Assembly (NCBI GenBank): GCA_022730285.1
Contig: DZCQ01000003.1
Coordinates: 34,921-98,920, forward strand
From: Flavobacterium psychrophilum
GTDB taxonomy: Bacteria > Bacteroidota > Bacteroidia > Flavobacteriales > Flavobacteriaceae
Direction of reading: 5' to 3'
DNA length: 64,000 nt
Shown here: positions 1 to 8,614 of the stretch, piece by piece
Position numbering within the stretch: the first letter of the stretch is position 1
Layout of the letters: each line of letters starts with the position of its first letter
Made by a program: the position numbers and the translations under genes
The notes under the pieces: model-generated
Databases searched by the model: none
Told to the model about the DNA's origin: nothing
The model's input: the letters and a program-made list of their open reading frames with translations, nothing else

Positions 1-419
1 TTACAAAATTACTTGTTCCTACTCCACAAAACCCAGACCTTAATGGTGATGGAGTTGTAACGGCAACTGAAAGACAAACAGCAAATACAGACTATCAATC
101 TATTGGTTGGACTTCGGGGATTTTTAAATCTTTTGGAGATGCACCAGACGGATTTAGTGAAGAAATAAAAGAATTTACCTATGCATTAGGAGCAGAATAT
201 TGGTACCAAGACTCCTTCGCTTTTAGAGCAGGATATTTTCACGAAAGCGAACAAAAAGGAAAAAGAAAATATTTCACACTAGGTGCTGGTTTTAAATATA
301 ACGTGGTTACCTTAGATGTTTCCTATTTATTTTCCGCATCAAAAGTTCCTAACCCACTTGAAAATACCCTTCGCTTTTCTCTTACCTTTAATTTCGGAGA
401 TGATTATGAGCAAAATTAA
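1..419 (+). CDS. porV: PorV (LptO) outer membrane protein of type IX secretion, C-terminal part
   Basis: The reading frame is open from the window edge to the TAA at 417-419, giving about 138 residues; the start lies outside. The residues alternate as in beta-strands (AFRAGYF, YFTLGAGFKY, VVTLDVSYLF) and end in a strand typical of outer membrane barrels, LRFSLTFNFG. The insert with LNGDGVVTATERQ and the strand pattern fit PorV/LptO, the barrel protein that shuttles type IX secretion substrates to the PorU sortase. The following cdd-pdhA-pdhC order is the one I know downstream of porV in Flavobacterium. Family assignment rests on the C-terminus only, so it is good but not certain. Confidence 0.8.
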   Translation, partial: TKLLVPTPQNPDLNGDGVVTATERQTANTDYQSIGWTSGIFKSFGDAPDGFSEEIKEFTYALGAEYWYQDSFAFRAGYFHESEQKGKRKYFTLGAGFKYNVVTLDVSYLFSASKVPNPLENTLRFSLTFNFGDDYEQN

Positions 420-440
420 CAAGTGATATTATTAAATAAC

Positions 441-480
441 AAATCCAAATTTCTGCTTTTTTGAAATTTGGATTTTTTTT
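441..480 (+). terminator. Rho-independent terminator after porV
   Basis: A 13-bp perfect stem (441-453 with 463-475) is followed directly by a run of T. It ends porV transcription and leaves only about 12 bases before the cdd start, so cdd must be read through or use a promoter I cannot see. Confidence 0.75.
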
Positions 481-492
481 CCAATATAAAAT

Positions 493-975
493 ATGAAAAA
501 AATTACCATAAACACTACCTTTTCAGTTTTTGAATCATTAGAGAAAACAGCAGAAACAGTTCAATATTTAATGAATAAAGCTGTAGAAGCCAGAAATAAA
601 GCATACGCTCCATATTCTAAATTTAAAGTTGGCACTGCAATATTATTAGACAATGGCGAAATAATTACAGGCTCTAACCAAGAAAACGCTGCCTATCCAT
701 CTGGATTGTGTGCAGAAAGAGTTGCAGTATTTTACGCTGGATCTATCTATCCCGAAGCAACTATTGTTTTAATGGCAATAACAGCTGGTTCTACCACATC
801 TGTTACCAATAAACCAATTCCTCCATGCGGAGCGTGTAGGCAATCTCTTTTTGAATATGAATTAAAACAAAATAGTCTTGTAGAGGTTTACTTTATGGGA
901 GAAACAGGAGAAGTTTACAAATCAGACTCTATAGAAAACCTTTTACCCCTTACATTTGACAAGAACTTTTTGTAA
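493..975 (+). CDS. cdd: Cytidine deaminase
   Basis: Deaminates cytidine and deoxycytidine to uridine and deoxyuridine in pyrimidine salvage; cytoplasmic. The 160-residue length is normal for a homotetrameric Cdd. The zinc site is complete: Cys73 and catalytic Glu75 in CAERVAVF, and Cys112 and Cys115 in PCGACRQ. YAPYSKFKVG at about 38-47 is the usual substrate-binding segment. The ATG at 493 follows the porV terminator closely, with no Shine-Dalgarno sequence, as is common in Bacteroidetes. It sits between porV and pdhA with no evident functional link to either. Confidence 0.95.
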   Translation: MKKITINTTFSVFESLEKTAETVQYLMNKAVEARNKAYAPYSKFKVGTAILLDNGEIITGSNQENAAYPSGLCAERVAVFYAGSIYPEATIVLMAITAGSTTSVTNKPIPPCGACRQSLFEYELKQNSLVEVYFMGETGEVYKSDSIENLLPLTFDKNFL

Positions 976-1021
976 AATAATAAAAAATAAGGCATCATTA
1001 TATTTTTTACACTAAATGTTG

Positions 1022-1029
1022 TACTTTTG
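1022..1029 (+). promoter_or_regulatory. Candidate -7 promoter box (TACTTTTG) for pdhA
   Basis: It matches the Bacteroidetes -7 consensus TAnnTTTG about 100 bases before pdhA. I see no TTG at the right distance upstream, so only half of the promoter is supported. Confidence 0.45.
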
Positions 1030-1126
1030 CTTATCAATAATATTTCAATATTTTATACTTAAAAATAAATATTCAGGCAGTAAATTTACATTTTAAATCT
1101 AAAAAACAAACTATACAAATACTAAC

Positions 1127-2125
1127 ATGAAAGAAGTTACAAAAGAAGTCTATTTAAAGTGGTACGAAGACATGCTACTTTGGAGAAAATTTGAAGATAA
1201 ACTCGCGGCACTTTATATCCAACAAAAAATAAGAGGGTTTTTACACTTATACAATGGACAAGAAGCAGTTTTAGCAGGAGCATTGCATGCAATGGAACTT
1301 GGAAAAGACAAAATGATTACTGCTTATCGAAACCATGTACAACCAATAGGTATGGGAGTAGATCCAAGACACGTAATGGCAGAGCTATTAGGAAAAGTTA
1401 CAGGGACATCTAAAGGAATGGGGGGATCTATGCATATTTTTTCAAAAGAAAAAGGTTTTTTTGGAGGACATGGTATTGTTGGAGCTCAAATTCCTGTTGG
1501 AGCTGGAATGGCTTTTGCAGACAAATATTTTGAAACTGGAGGTGTAACTCTAACCTACTTTGGAGATGGAGCAGCTCGTCAAGGTTCTTTACACGAAGCA
1601 TTTAATATGGCAATGCTGTGGAAGCTCCCAGTAGTTTTTATTGTAGAAAACAACGGTTATGCAATGGGAACATCGGTAGAAAGAACGTCTAATCATACGG
1701 ATATTTGGAAATTAGGCTTAGGATACGAAATGCCTTGTGGGCCAGTAGATGGAATGAATCCTGTAAAAGTAGCCGAAGCAATGTATGAAGCTATTGAAAG
1801 AGCAAGAAGAGGAGACGGCCCTACTTTTTTAGAAATGAAAACATACAGATACAGAGGACATTCTATGTCTGATGCACAACTTTACAGAACTAAAGATGAG
1901 GTTGATGAATACAAAAAAATAGACCCTATTACACAAGTTTTGGATATTATAAAAGACAAAAAGTATGCAACCGATACCGAAATAGAAGATATTGACGTAA
2001 GAGTAAAAAACTTAGTAGAAGAATGTGTCAATTTCGCAGAAGAATCTCCATTTCCAGAAATACAACAGCTTTACGATGTTGTGTACGAACAAGAAAATTA
2101 TCCATTTATACCACATAGATTATAA
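1127..2125 (+). CDS. pdhA: Pyruvate dehydrogenase E1 component, alpha subunit
   Basis: Thiamine diphosphate-dependent decarboxylation of pyruvate and reductive acetylation of the E2 lipoyl group. At 332 residues it is normal for a heterotetrameric E1-alpha. The TPP motif starts with GDGA at 146-149 and ends with ENN at 174-176. The phosphorylation-loop region reads YRYRGHSMSD near 246-255. The stop is two bases before the pdhC ATG, so the two are translationally coupled. No E1-beta gene lies here; in Flavobacteriaceae pdhB is usually at another locus, which is family knowledge and not visible in this window. Confidence 0.95.
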   Translation: MKEVTKEVYLKWYEDMLLWRKFEDKLAALYIQQKIRGFLHLYNGQEAVLAGALHAMELGKDKMITAYRNHVQPIGMGVDPRHVMAELLGKVTGTSKGMGGSMHIFSKEKGFFGGHGIVGAQIPVGAGMAFADKYFETGGVTLTYFGDGAARQGSLHEAFNMAMLWKLPVVFIVENNGYAMGTSVERTSNHTDIWKLGLGYEMPCGPVDGMNPVKVAEAMYEAIERARRGDGPTFLEMKTYRYRGHSMSDAQLYRTKDEVDEYKKIDPITQVLDIIKDKKYATDTEIEDIDVRVKNLVEECVNFAEESPFPEIQQLYDVVYEQENYPFIPHRL

Positions 2126-2127
2126 AT

Positions 2128-3729
2128 ATGGCAACAATAATAACAATGCCAAGACTTTCGGATACCATGACGGAAGGAACGGTTGCAATTTGGTTAAAAA
2201 AAGTAGGTGATACAGTTGCCGAAGGAGATATCCTTGCAGAAATTGAAACAGATAAAGCAACAATGGAATTTGAGTCTTTTAATGCTGGAACATTACTTTA
2301 CATCGGTATTGAAGAAGGGCAAACTGCTTCAGTGGACAGTCTTTTGGCGATAATTGGGAACCCCGGAGAAAATATTTCCTCATTACTAAGCAGTAATACA
2401 AAGCCATCTGTTACAGAACAAGAACCAATTGCTACCAATAGCATAAAAGAAGAAAGTACATTACCAGACAATGTAATAATGGTAACAATGCCAAGACTTT
2501 CGGACACTATGGCAGAGGGAACCGTAGCAACTTGGTTAAAAAAAGTAGGAGATACCGTTGCCGAAGGAGATATCCTTGCAGAAATTGAAACAGATAAAGC
2601 AACAATGGAATTTGAATCCTTTAATGCTGGAACACTACTTTATATTGGTATTGAAGAAGGACAAACTGCTTCGGTAGATAGTCTTTTAGCAATAATTGGA
2701 CCGGCAGGGACAGATGTGTCGGGTGTTATAAACAGTCCAACCATCACCAAAAAAGATTCTGTTACACAGGATGCAACGATAATTGAAAGTAGAACGAAAC
2801 AACCGGAAAGTATACAAAAATCAACTATTGAGCGTCGGGTATTTGCTTCGCCTTTGGCTAAAAAAATAGCAAAAGACAAAGGAATAAACTTACTAGAAGT
2901 AAAAGGTTCTGGCGAAAATGGACGCATCGTAAAAGGAGATGTGGAAAATTTCAAAATACAAGATACTAGTAATACAATATCTAATTTGACAAAAACAGAA
3001 GTTGTAATTCCGAAATTAGATGCAAAACCATTTGTTCCTGCTGGCGAAAAATTTTCGGAAGAAATAAAAAATTCGCAAATGCGAAAAGTTATTGCTAAAA
3101 GATTATCTGAATCTATATTTACAGCACCACATTTTTATTTAACAATAGAAATTAGCATGGACGAAGCGATGAAATCTAGAGCTATTATTAATTCTGTTCC
3201 AGAAGTTAAAGTTTCTTTTAACGACATGGTTGTAAAGGCTTGTGCCATTGCATTAAAAAAACATCCACAGGTAAATTCGCAATGGAGAGAAGATGCTATC
3301 ATAATTAATCATCATGTAAATGTAGGGGTTGCCGTTGCGGTAGAAGATGGTCTTGTAGTGCCAGTTTTAAATTTTACAGATCAAATGAGCCTCACACAAA
3401 TTGGAGCAAATGTAAGAGATTTAGCAGGAAAAGCTAAAAACAAAAAATTAACTCCTGCCGAAATGGAAGGAAGTACTTTTACCGTTTCTAATCTAGGAAT
3501 GTTTGGTATTACTGAGTTTACATCTATTATAAATCAACCAAACTCCGCTATACTATCAGTAGGAGCAATTGTGGAAAAACCGGTGGTAAAGAACGGACAA
3601 ATTGTAGTAGGAAACACTATGAAAGTTACCCTTGCATGCGACCATAGAACAGTAGATGGGGCAACTGGAGCACAATTTTTACAAACTCTAAAACAATTTG
3701 TAGAAAATCCTGTAACCATGCTAGCTTAA
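2128..3729 (+). CDS. pdhC: Dihydrolipoamide acetyltransferase (PDH E2) with two lipoyl domains
   Basis: Core of the pyruvate dehydrogenase complex; transfers acetyl from lipoate to CoA. The order is lipoyl domain 1 (residues 2-77, lipoyl Lys43), a Ser/Thr/Glu-rich linker, lipoyl domain 2 (116-191, lipoyl Lys157), a second linker, the peripheral-subunit-binding domain (about 232-272, ASPLAKKIAKDKG), and the catalytic domain to residue 533 with the active-site His506 in DHRTVDGA. The two lipoyl domains are almost identical in protein and close to identical in DNA, which suggests a recent duplication or ongoing gene conversion. It follows pdhA by two bases. Confidence 0.95.
   Translation: MATIITMPRLSDTMTEGTVAIWLKKVGDTVAEGDILAEIETDKATMEFESFNAGTLLYIGIEEGQTASVDSLLAIIGNPGENISSLLSSNTKPSVTEQEPIATNSIKEESTLPDNVIMVTMPRLSDTMAEGTVATWLKKVGDTVAEGDILAEIETDKATMEFESFNAGTLLYIGIEEGQTASVDSLLAIIGPAGTDVSGVINSPTITKKDSVTQDATIIESRTKQPESIQKSTIERRVFASPLAKKIAKDKGINLLEVKGSGENGRIVKGDVENFKIQDTSNTISNLTKTEVVIPKLDAKPFVPAGEKFSEEIKNSQMRKVIAKRLSESIFTAPHFYLTIEISMDEAMKSRAIINSVPEVKVSFNDMVVKACAIALKKHPQVNSQWREDAIIINHHVNVGVAVAVEDGLVVPVLNFTDQMSLTQIGANVRDLAGKAKNKKLTPAEMEGSTFTVSNLGMFGITEFTSIINQPNSAILSVGAIVEKPVVKNGQIVVGNTMKVTLACDHRTVDGATGAQFLQTLKQFVENPVTMLA
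2215..2273 (+). repeat. 59-bp exact direct repeat, copy 1 (lipoyl domain 1)
   Basis: Identical to 2557-2615, 342 bases (114 codons) downstream and in the same frame. It lies inside a longer region of about 220 bases that is nearly identical in both copies and encodes the two lipoyl domains of pdhC. Confidence 0.9.
2557..2615 (+). repeat. 59-bp exact direct repeat, copy 2 (lipoyl domain 2)
   Basis: Second copy of the pdhC lipoyl-domain repeat. Recombination between the copies would remove exactly 114 codons and leave an in-frame single-lipoyl E2. Confidence 0.9.
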
Positions 3730-3746
3730 TGTTTTAAGAAAATTAT

Positions 3747-3785
3747 AGCTTCTGTATTATCTAAAAAGTATAGAAGCTTTTTTAT
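3747..3785 (+). terminator. Terminator after pdhC
   Basis: A 7-bp stem, AGCTTCT (3747-3753) with AGAAGCT (3772-3778), is followed by a T-rich tract. It lies between the convergent pdhC and nadD genes and reads best as the terminator of the pdhA-pdhC transcript. Confidence 0.6.
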
Positions 3786-4360
3786 TTATAAAAGTTATTC
3801 CTGTCTAAATATTCCCAAACATTAGTTGGTACTAACGGACGAATATTTTTGTTACTCTTAATAGACTCTCGTATAAAAGTTGCCGAAATTTCTATTACAG
3901 GAGCATTCACAACTTTAATTTTTTCTGTTTCCAATATAGGTTGCTGACTAACATTGTTTTGTAATCTTGGATATACATAAACCTCATGGTTTTTTAAAAT
4001 ATACTCATGGTTTTTCCATTTAGATAAAGACATAAAATTATCTTCTCCCATAATTAAAGCAAATTCGTGCTTAGGATATTTTTCTGATAAATGGGCTAAA
4101 GTATTAACGGTAAAATTTGGCTGTGGCAATTTAAACTCCACGTCAGATGGCTTTAACTTTAAATAATCTTTGGTTGCCAAATAAACCATTTCTAATCTAT
4201 GATAATCGTCTAACAAAGTGCTTTTTTGTTTATGAGGATTATGTGGTGTTACTACTAACCAAACCTCCTCTAAATTAGTAAACTCTGCCATGTGGTTCGC
4301 AATTATCAAATGTCCAATATGAATTGGGTTAAATGTTCCAAAATACAATCCTATTTTCAT
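3782..4360 (-). CDS. nadD: Nicotinate-nucleotide adenylyltransferase
   Basis: Adenylates nicotinate mononucleotide in NAD synthesis. It belongs to the nucleotidyltransferase fold, with the HxGH signature in GTFNPIHIGH (residues 8-17) and the C-terminal ISxTxxR-type signature as ISATFIRES near 159-167. Length 192 is normal. It is transcribed divergently from aroA, and its start is about 118 bases from the aroA start. A TATCTTTA box reads towards it at 4384-4391 on the minus strand. Confidence 0.93.
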   Translation of the reverse strand: MKIGLYFGTFNPIHIGHLIIANHMAEFTNLEEVWLVVTPHNPHKQKSTLLDDYHRLEMVYLATKDYLKLKPSDVEFKLPQPNFTVNTLAHLSEKYPKHEFALIMGEDNFMSLSKWKNHEYILKNHEVYVYPRLQNNVSQQPILETEKIKVVNAPVIEISATFIRESIKSNKNIRPLVPTNVWEYLDRNNFYK

Positions 4361-4377
4361 ATGATATACAAAATTTC

Positions 4378-4460
4378 TTTTGGTAAAGATACAATCCTTT
4401 TTAAGAATTAAAAATTGAATTTAGGAATAAAATTTTTATAAATTGTTATCTTTACCAAAA
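4378..4460. promoter_or_regulatory. Mirrored divergent promoter region nadD/aroA
   Basis: A 14-bp perfect inverted repeat (4378-4391 and 4447-4460) places the same TATCTTTACCAAAA element in front of each gene, one per strand. Both copies are also preceded by ATTGT. The TATCTTTA part resembles the Bacteroidetes -7 box TAnnTTTG with A for the last G. Read as promoters, each start codon lies about 20-25 bases downstream. The shared flanking bases beyond the -7 box could be an operator, which is inference. Confidence 0.5.
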
Positions 4461-4478
4461 TATATTTACAAGCAAACA

Positions 4479-5729
4479 ATGAATCTTTATCTAAAAAAAA
4501 AAGTTGTTTTAAGCAAAACAAATCTGGAAATAACTGGCAGCAAATCAGAAACCAATAGACTATTGTTGTTACAAGCCCTGTATCCAAACTTTTTATTAGA
4601 AAACACCTCTAATTCAGATGATGCAGAGGTGATGCAATTAGCACTTCAGCAATCAACAATAAAAAACAAACAATCGTTAATTATAGATGTTCACCACGCA
4701 GGAACCGCTATGCGTTTTCTAACTGCTTTTTTTGCTATTCAAGAAGGAAAAAATGTCGTTTTAACTGGTTCTTCTCGCATGAAAGAACGTCCAATAAAAA
4801 TTTTAGTGGAAGCTTTAAATCAATTAGGAGTCGAAATAGCTTATGTTGAAAACGAAGGATTTCCACCGATTAAAATTAAAGGGGGAAAAATAACTCAAAA
4901 CAAGGTGTCGCTTCCTGCAAATGTTAGTAGCCAATATATTTCGGCACTTTTATTAATTGCTCCAAAACTAGAAAATGGTTTAGAGTTAACTTTGGAAGGC
5001 GAAATCACATCTATTCCTTACATCCATATGACTTTAGCTTTGCTAAATGAAATAGGAGTAGAAACTTCATTTCTGGATAATGTAATTAAAGTAAATTCAA
5101 AATTTAAAATTCAAAATTTAAAATTCGTTATTGAATCTGATTGGTCTTCCGCATCTTATTGGTATTCCATAATTGCATTATCTGAAATTGGCACAGAAAT
5201 TACTTTGTCCAGTTATAAAGAAAGCAGCTTACAAGGTGATTCAGTATTAGTTGAAATTTATGAAGATTTTGGAGTTGAAACAATTTTCAATGCTAATAAT
5301 TCAATAACAATTTTAAAATCTAGAGCCTATTATTATAAATCTATTATCTTAAATCTTAAATCTTCGCCAGACATTGCACAAACCATCGCTGTAACTTGTT
5401 TCGGATTAGGAATAGGATGCAATTTAACGGGTTTACATACCTTAAAAATTAAAGAAACTGACCGTTTAGAAGCTTTAAAAACGGAATTGACAAAACTTGG
5501 AGCAATGATTTCTATAACTAATGATTCTTTAGATTTAAAATCCTCTTCAGAAATTAAGGAAAATATTTCAATTGCAACCTATCAAGACCACCGAATGGCA
5601 ATGGCATTTGCACCTTTAGCATTAAAAACCTCGTTAATAATTGAAAACGCAGAAGTTGTATCAAAATCCTATCCAACTTTTTGGGAGGATTTAAAGGCAT
5701 TACAGTTTGAAATTACAGAACAAAAATAG
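4479..5729 (+). CDS. aroA: 3-phosphoshikimate 1-carboxyvinyltransferase (EPSP synthase)
   Basis: Joins shikimate-3-phosphate and phosphoenolpyruvate in the shikimate pathway. The ATG at 4479 gives 416 residues beginning MNLYLKKKVV; an in-frame TTG at 4443 would add 12 residues but overlaps the -7 box, so I reject it. Seen motifs are GSKSETNRLLLL near residue 21, GTAMRFLTAFF near 83, SSQYISALL near 150, KETDRLEAL near 325 and YQDHRMAMA near 369. The segment around residues 205-216 is encoded by a tandem of AAATTTAAAATTC-like units (about 5097-5124), so this loop may have been expanded by slippage. Confidence 0.93.
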   Translation: MNLYLKKKVVLSKTNLEITGSKSETNRLLLLQALYPNFLLENTSNSDDAEVMQLALQQSTIKNKQSLIIDVHHAGTAMRFLTAFFAIQEGKNVVLTGSSRMKERPIKILVEALNQLGVEIAYVENEGFPPIKIKGGKITQNKVSLPANVSSQYISALLLIAPKLENGLELTLEGEITSIPYIHMTLALLNEIGVETSFLDNVIKVNSKFKIQNLKFVIESDWSSASYWYSIIALSEIGTEITLSSYKESSLQGDSVLVEIYEDFGVETIFNANNSITILKSRAYYYKSIILNLKSSPDIAQTIAVTCFGLGIGCNLTGLHTLKIKETDRLEALKTELTKLGAMISITNDSLDLKSSSEIKENISIATYQDHRMAMAFAPLALKTSLIIENAEVVSKSYPTFWEDLKALQFEITEQK

Positions 5730-5832
5730 GAATAAAACAAGCAATATAGATATTCTTAACTTTATTTAGAAGATTACAATTTACATCATTTCATGTCATT
5801 TAGTAAATTATAAAAAATAAACACATAAACAC

Positions 5833-5864
5833 TTGACAACGCCTATTTCATAATTGTATCTTTG
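5833..5864 (+). promoter_or_regulatory. Bacteroidetes-type promoter of queA
   Basis: TTG at 5833-5835, 21 bases of spacing, then TATCTTTG at 5857-5864: a full match to TTG-N17-23-TAnnTTTG. It lies 65 bases before the queA start, leaving a leader of nearly 60 bases. Confidence 0.75.
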
Positions 5865-5928
5865 TAAGCTAATTTAGGTTTTTAAAATATTTAAAAAAAA
5901 CCTATTCCTAAACACTAAATAGTAATAT

Positions 5929-6978
5929 ATGAAATTATCGCACTTTAATTTTAATTTGCCATCAGAACTTTTAGCAGAATACCCAGCCGAAAATCGTGAT
6001 GAATCACGTTTAATGGTGGTAGATAGAAAAACAGGGACTATAGAACATAAAATGTTTAAAGACGTTTTAGACTATTTTGACGAAGGAGATGTTTTCATAC
6101 TAAACAACACAAAGGTATTTCCAGCAAGATTGTATGGTAACAAAGAAAAAACAGGTGCAAGAATTGAAGTGTTTTTATTAAGAGAACTAAATGCAGAACA
6201 ACGCCTTTGGGACGTATTAGTAGATCCAGCTCGTAAAATTCGTATTGGTAACAAATTGTATTTTGGCGATGATGACTCTTTGGTGGCAGAAGTAATAGAT
6301 AATACAACTTCTCGAGGAAGAACACTCCGGTTTTTATACGATGGCTCTTATGAAGAATTTAGAGCAAAACTAACCGAACTAGGCGAAACACCAATTCCAA
6401 AATACATAAACCGTGAAGTAACTCCAGAAGATGCGGAACGATACCAAACCATATATGCAAAAGAAGAAGGTGCAGTGGCAGCTCCAACCGCTGGATTACA
6501 CTTTTCAAAGCATTTGATGAAGCGTCTAGAAATTAAAGGAGCACAATTTGCCGAAGTAACACTACATGTTGGTCTAGGAACTTTTAATCCTGTAGAGGTT
6601 GAAGATTTATCGAAACACAAAATGGATTCTGAAGAATTAAAAATCACACAAGAAGCGTGTGATATAGTAAATACCGCCAAAAGTAGAAGAAGTAAAATTT
6701 GTGCCGTAGGAACAACCTCTATGCGTGCAATAGAAAGTTCTGTTTCGTCTGCTAAAACCTTAAACACTTTTGACGGTTGGACTAATAAATTTATTTTTCC
6801 TCCACACGATTTTAGTATTGCAAACTGTATGATTACAAATTTTCACACGCCAAAATCGACATTAATGATGATGATATCCGCTTTTTGTGGACACGATTTA
6901 ATGAAAAAAGCCTACGAAGAGGCCATCAAAGAAAAGTACAAATTTTATTCGTATGGAGATGCCATGTTGATACTGTAG
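5929..6978 (+). CDS. queA: S-adenosylmethionine:tRNA ribosyltransferase-isomerase
   Basis: Transfers and isomerises the ribosyl group of SAM to preQ1-modified tRNA, forming epoxyqueuosine. The 349-residue protein starts [20 protein letters not shown], the usual QueA N-terminus, and contains [10 protein letters not shown] (about 184-193), [10 protein letters not shown] (about 213-222) and the C-terminal [11 protein letters not shown] (about 303-313). A full promoter precedes it and a terminator follows, so it looks monocistronic. No other queuosine gene is nearby. Confidence 0.95.
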   Translation: MKLSHFNFNLPSELLAEYPAENRDESRLMVVDRKTGTIEHKMFKDVLDYFDEGDVFILNNTKVFPARLYGNKEKTGARIEVFLLRELNAEQRLWDVLVDPARKIRIGNKLYFGDDDSLVAEVIDNTTSRGRTLRFLYDGSYEEFRAKLTELGETPIPKYINREVTPEDAERYQTIYAKEEGAVAAPTAGLHFSKHLMKRLEIKGAQFAEVTLHVGLGTFNPVEVEDLSKHKMDSEELKITQEACDIVNTAKSRRSKICAVGTTSMRAIESSVSSAKTLNTFDGWTNKFIFPPHDFSIANCMITNFHTPKSTLMMMISAFCGHDLMKKAYEEAIKEKYKFYSYGDAMLIL

Positions 6979-7010
6979 TAGTTTTAATACCACAAATAAT
7001 TTTTAAAATT

Positions 7011-7049
7011 CTTTTATAGAACTCCTTAATTCTATAAAAGGATTTTTTT
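7011..7049 (+). terminator. Terminator after queA
   Basis: An 11-bp perfect stem (7011-7021 with 7030-7040) and an 8-base loop are followed by GA and seven T. Confidence 0.8.
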
Positions 7050-7173
7050 AATGAATAGGTAATTTAAAAAAATACAAATGCCTCAAGAAATTCAAAAATA
7101 AAACTCTGTTTTCTAAAACAAAAACAGTTTGTGTGCTATGATTTTTATCAGTTTTAAGCCAATAGTTAGCTGT

Positions 7174-7181
7174 TATCTTTG
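7174..7181 (+). promoter_or_regulatory. -7 promoter box (TATCTTTG) of the small barrel protein gene
   Basis: Exact match to TAnnTTTG, 26 bases before the start codon at 7208. At the expected -33 distance there is TTT and not TTG, so the upstream half is weak. Confidence 0.6.
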
Positions 7182-7207
7182 CAGTATAATTTTAAATAAA
7201 CTTAAAA

Positions 7208-7822
7208 ATGAAAAAGATTTTATTACTTACAGGTATTGCATTATTTGGTTTCTATGCAAATGCACAAGAAGAAACTACAAATAAAGGTTTACAAGGCACA
7301 TTTTGGGTAGCTGGACAAGTTTCATTCAATTCTACTAAAACAGGAACTGCAAAAACAGATTCAAATATGATTTTACCTATTCTTGGTTATTTTATTGCGC
7401 CTACAACTACAATTGGTATTGGAGCTGGGAATATTGGTTCTAAATCTGTAGATGCTCTAGGTGTTACTACCGCAGACAGCAACACTTTTGTTGTAAAACC
7501 ATTAGTTAGAAAATACTGGAACATTAGTGGTGGTTTGTTTTTTTACGGACAAGTTGCAGCACCTATCACATTTGGTAAAGAAAATGTTTCTAATAGCAAA
7601 ACTTCTTCTTTTGCAGTAGAAGTAGCTCCTGGATTTGACTATGTTATAAACAAATGGATGACGGTTGAAACTTCATTCACAATTTTTAATGTTGGTTCTT
7701 CTACTTCAACACCAAATGTTGGAACAAAAACAACTGATTTTGGTTTCAATATAAATCCAATGAATTCTGTAGCTGACAGACAACTTGGAAACTTACAGGT
7801 TGGTGTAAAATTCTTGTTCTAA
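7208..7822 (+). CDS. Secreted outer membrane beta-barrel protein, function unknown
   Basis: A 204-residue protein with a clear signal peptide (MKKILLLTGIALFGFYANA, cleavage near residue 19-20). The rest is alternating hydrophobic strands with turns and ends in LGNLQVGVKFLF, the terminal aromatic residue typical of outer membrane barrels. An eight-stranded OmpA/OmpW-size barrel is likely. It has its own promoter box and a strong terminator, so it is a single-gene unit. I recognise no specific family and infer no substrate. Confidence 0.75.
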   Translation: MKKILLLTGIALFGFYANAQEETTNKGLQGTFWVAGQVSFNSTKTGTAKTDSNMILPILGYFIAPTTTIGIGAGNIGSKSVDALGVTTADSNTFVVKPLVRKYWNISGGLFFYGQVAAPITFGKENVSNSKTSSFAVEVAPGFDYVINKWMTVETSFTIFNVGSSTSTPNVGTKTTDFGFNINPMNSVADRQLGNLQVGVKFLF

Positions 7823-7842
7823 TTTTTACATTACAGATTATT

Positions 7843-7888
7843 ACAGATTAGGTATTAAAATGTTTTTAATACCTAATCTGTTTTTTTT
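7843..7888 (+). terminator. Strong terminator after the barrel gene
   Basis: An 18-bp perfect stem (7843-7860 with 7864-7881) and a 3-base loop are followed by a T run. The 5' arm begins inside a duplicated TTACAGATTA unit. The T run covers the last codon of the convergent methyltransferase gene. Confidence 0.85.
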
Positions 7889-8528
7889 ATAACACCCTAC
7901 TCACTGTTAATCCATCACGAATGGGTAATAAAACCGTTTCTACACGTATATCTTCTTTAAGCAATTTATTATATTCTAATAAAATTTTGGTACTTAGATC
8001 GTGTGGAGATAAAGGAAGTACTACTTTTCCAGACCACAACACATTATCGGATAATATAATCCCTCCTTTATTCATTTTTGGTAGAATTAAGTTAAAATAG
8101 TGGATATAATTTTCTTTATCGGCATCTATAAAAACCAAATCGAATTTCACATCTAATGTAGGTATTATGGTAATTGCCTCACCTAGATGTTGAATAATTT
8201 GGTCATTCCAAGGAGATTTTTGGAAATATTTTCGCTGAAAATCTACTAATTCTTCTTTCACATCAATAGTGTGTAATAATCCATTTTCTTGCATACCCTC
8301 ACACAAACATAATGCAGAATAGCCAGTATAAGTTCCAATTTCTAATATATTTAATGGTCTTATAAGTTTAGACAGCATACTTAACACTCTGCCCTGAAAA
8401 GTGCCACTCAACATTCTTGGCAACAAGATTTTTTGGTAAGTTTCTTTTTGGAGTTGTACCAGTAATTCTGGTTCGCTTTCAGAATGTTTTTCTATGTAAT
8501 CTTCCAAGTCTTGAGATAAAAAATGCAT
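7887..8528 (-). CDS. Class I SAM-dependent O-methyltransferase (catechol/caffeoyl-CoA type)
   Basis: A 213-residue methyltransferase. The SAM-binding motif is ILEIGTYTGYSALCL (about 73-87), the acidic ribose contact follows in LLHTIDVKEE (about 96-105), and the metal/catalytic segment is FIDADKENYIHYF (about 131-143), as in the metal-dependent O-methyltransferase family 3. The natural substrate cannot be told from the sequence. It lies downstream of ftsZ on the same strand but is separated by a terminator, so it is probably outside the dcw operon. Confidence 0.85.
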   Translation of the reverse strand: MHFLSQDLEDYIEKHSESEPELLVQLQKETYQKILLPRMLSGTFQGRVLSMLSKLIRPLNILEIGTYTGYSALCLCEGMQENGLLHTIDVKEELVDFQRKYFQKSPWNDQIIQHLGEAITIIPTLDVKFDLVFIDADKENYIHYFNLILPKMNKGGIILSDNVLWSGKVVLPLSPHDLSTKILLEYNKLLKEDIRVETVLLPIRDGLTVSRVL

Positions 8529-8547
8529 TTTGATTTAGGTTAAGGTT

Positions 8548-8592
8548 AAAAAAAAGAACCCTAACTAATGCCTTCAATTGTTAGTTAGGGTT
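8548..8592 (-). terminator. Terminator of the dcw operon, after ftsZ
   Basis: On the minus strand a 12-bp perfect stem (8581-8592 with 8557-8568) and a 12-base loop are followed by C and eight T. It lies 23 bases after the ftsZ stop. Confidence 0.85.
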
Positions 8593-8614
8593 ATTAAATA
8601 AATATAGGGTTTAT

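Noticed and set aside
4443..4478. TTG start 12 codons upstream for aroA
   Set aside because: It overlaps the TATCTTTA promoter element, and EPSP synthases start near the ATG at 4479.
5095..5125. Tandem AAATTTAAAATTC unit in aroA as a mobile element footprint
   Set aside because: It is in frame, short and low-complexity; slippage explains it.
6348..6767. 139-residue minus-strand frame opposite queA
   Set aside because: Antisense shadow of a well-conserved QueA region.
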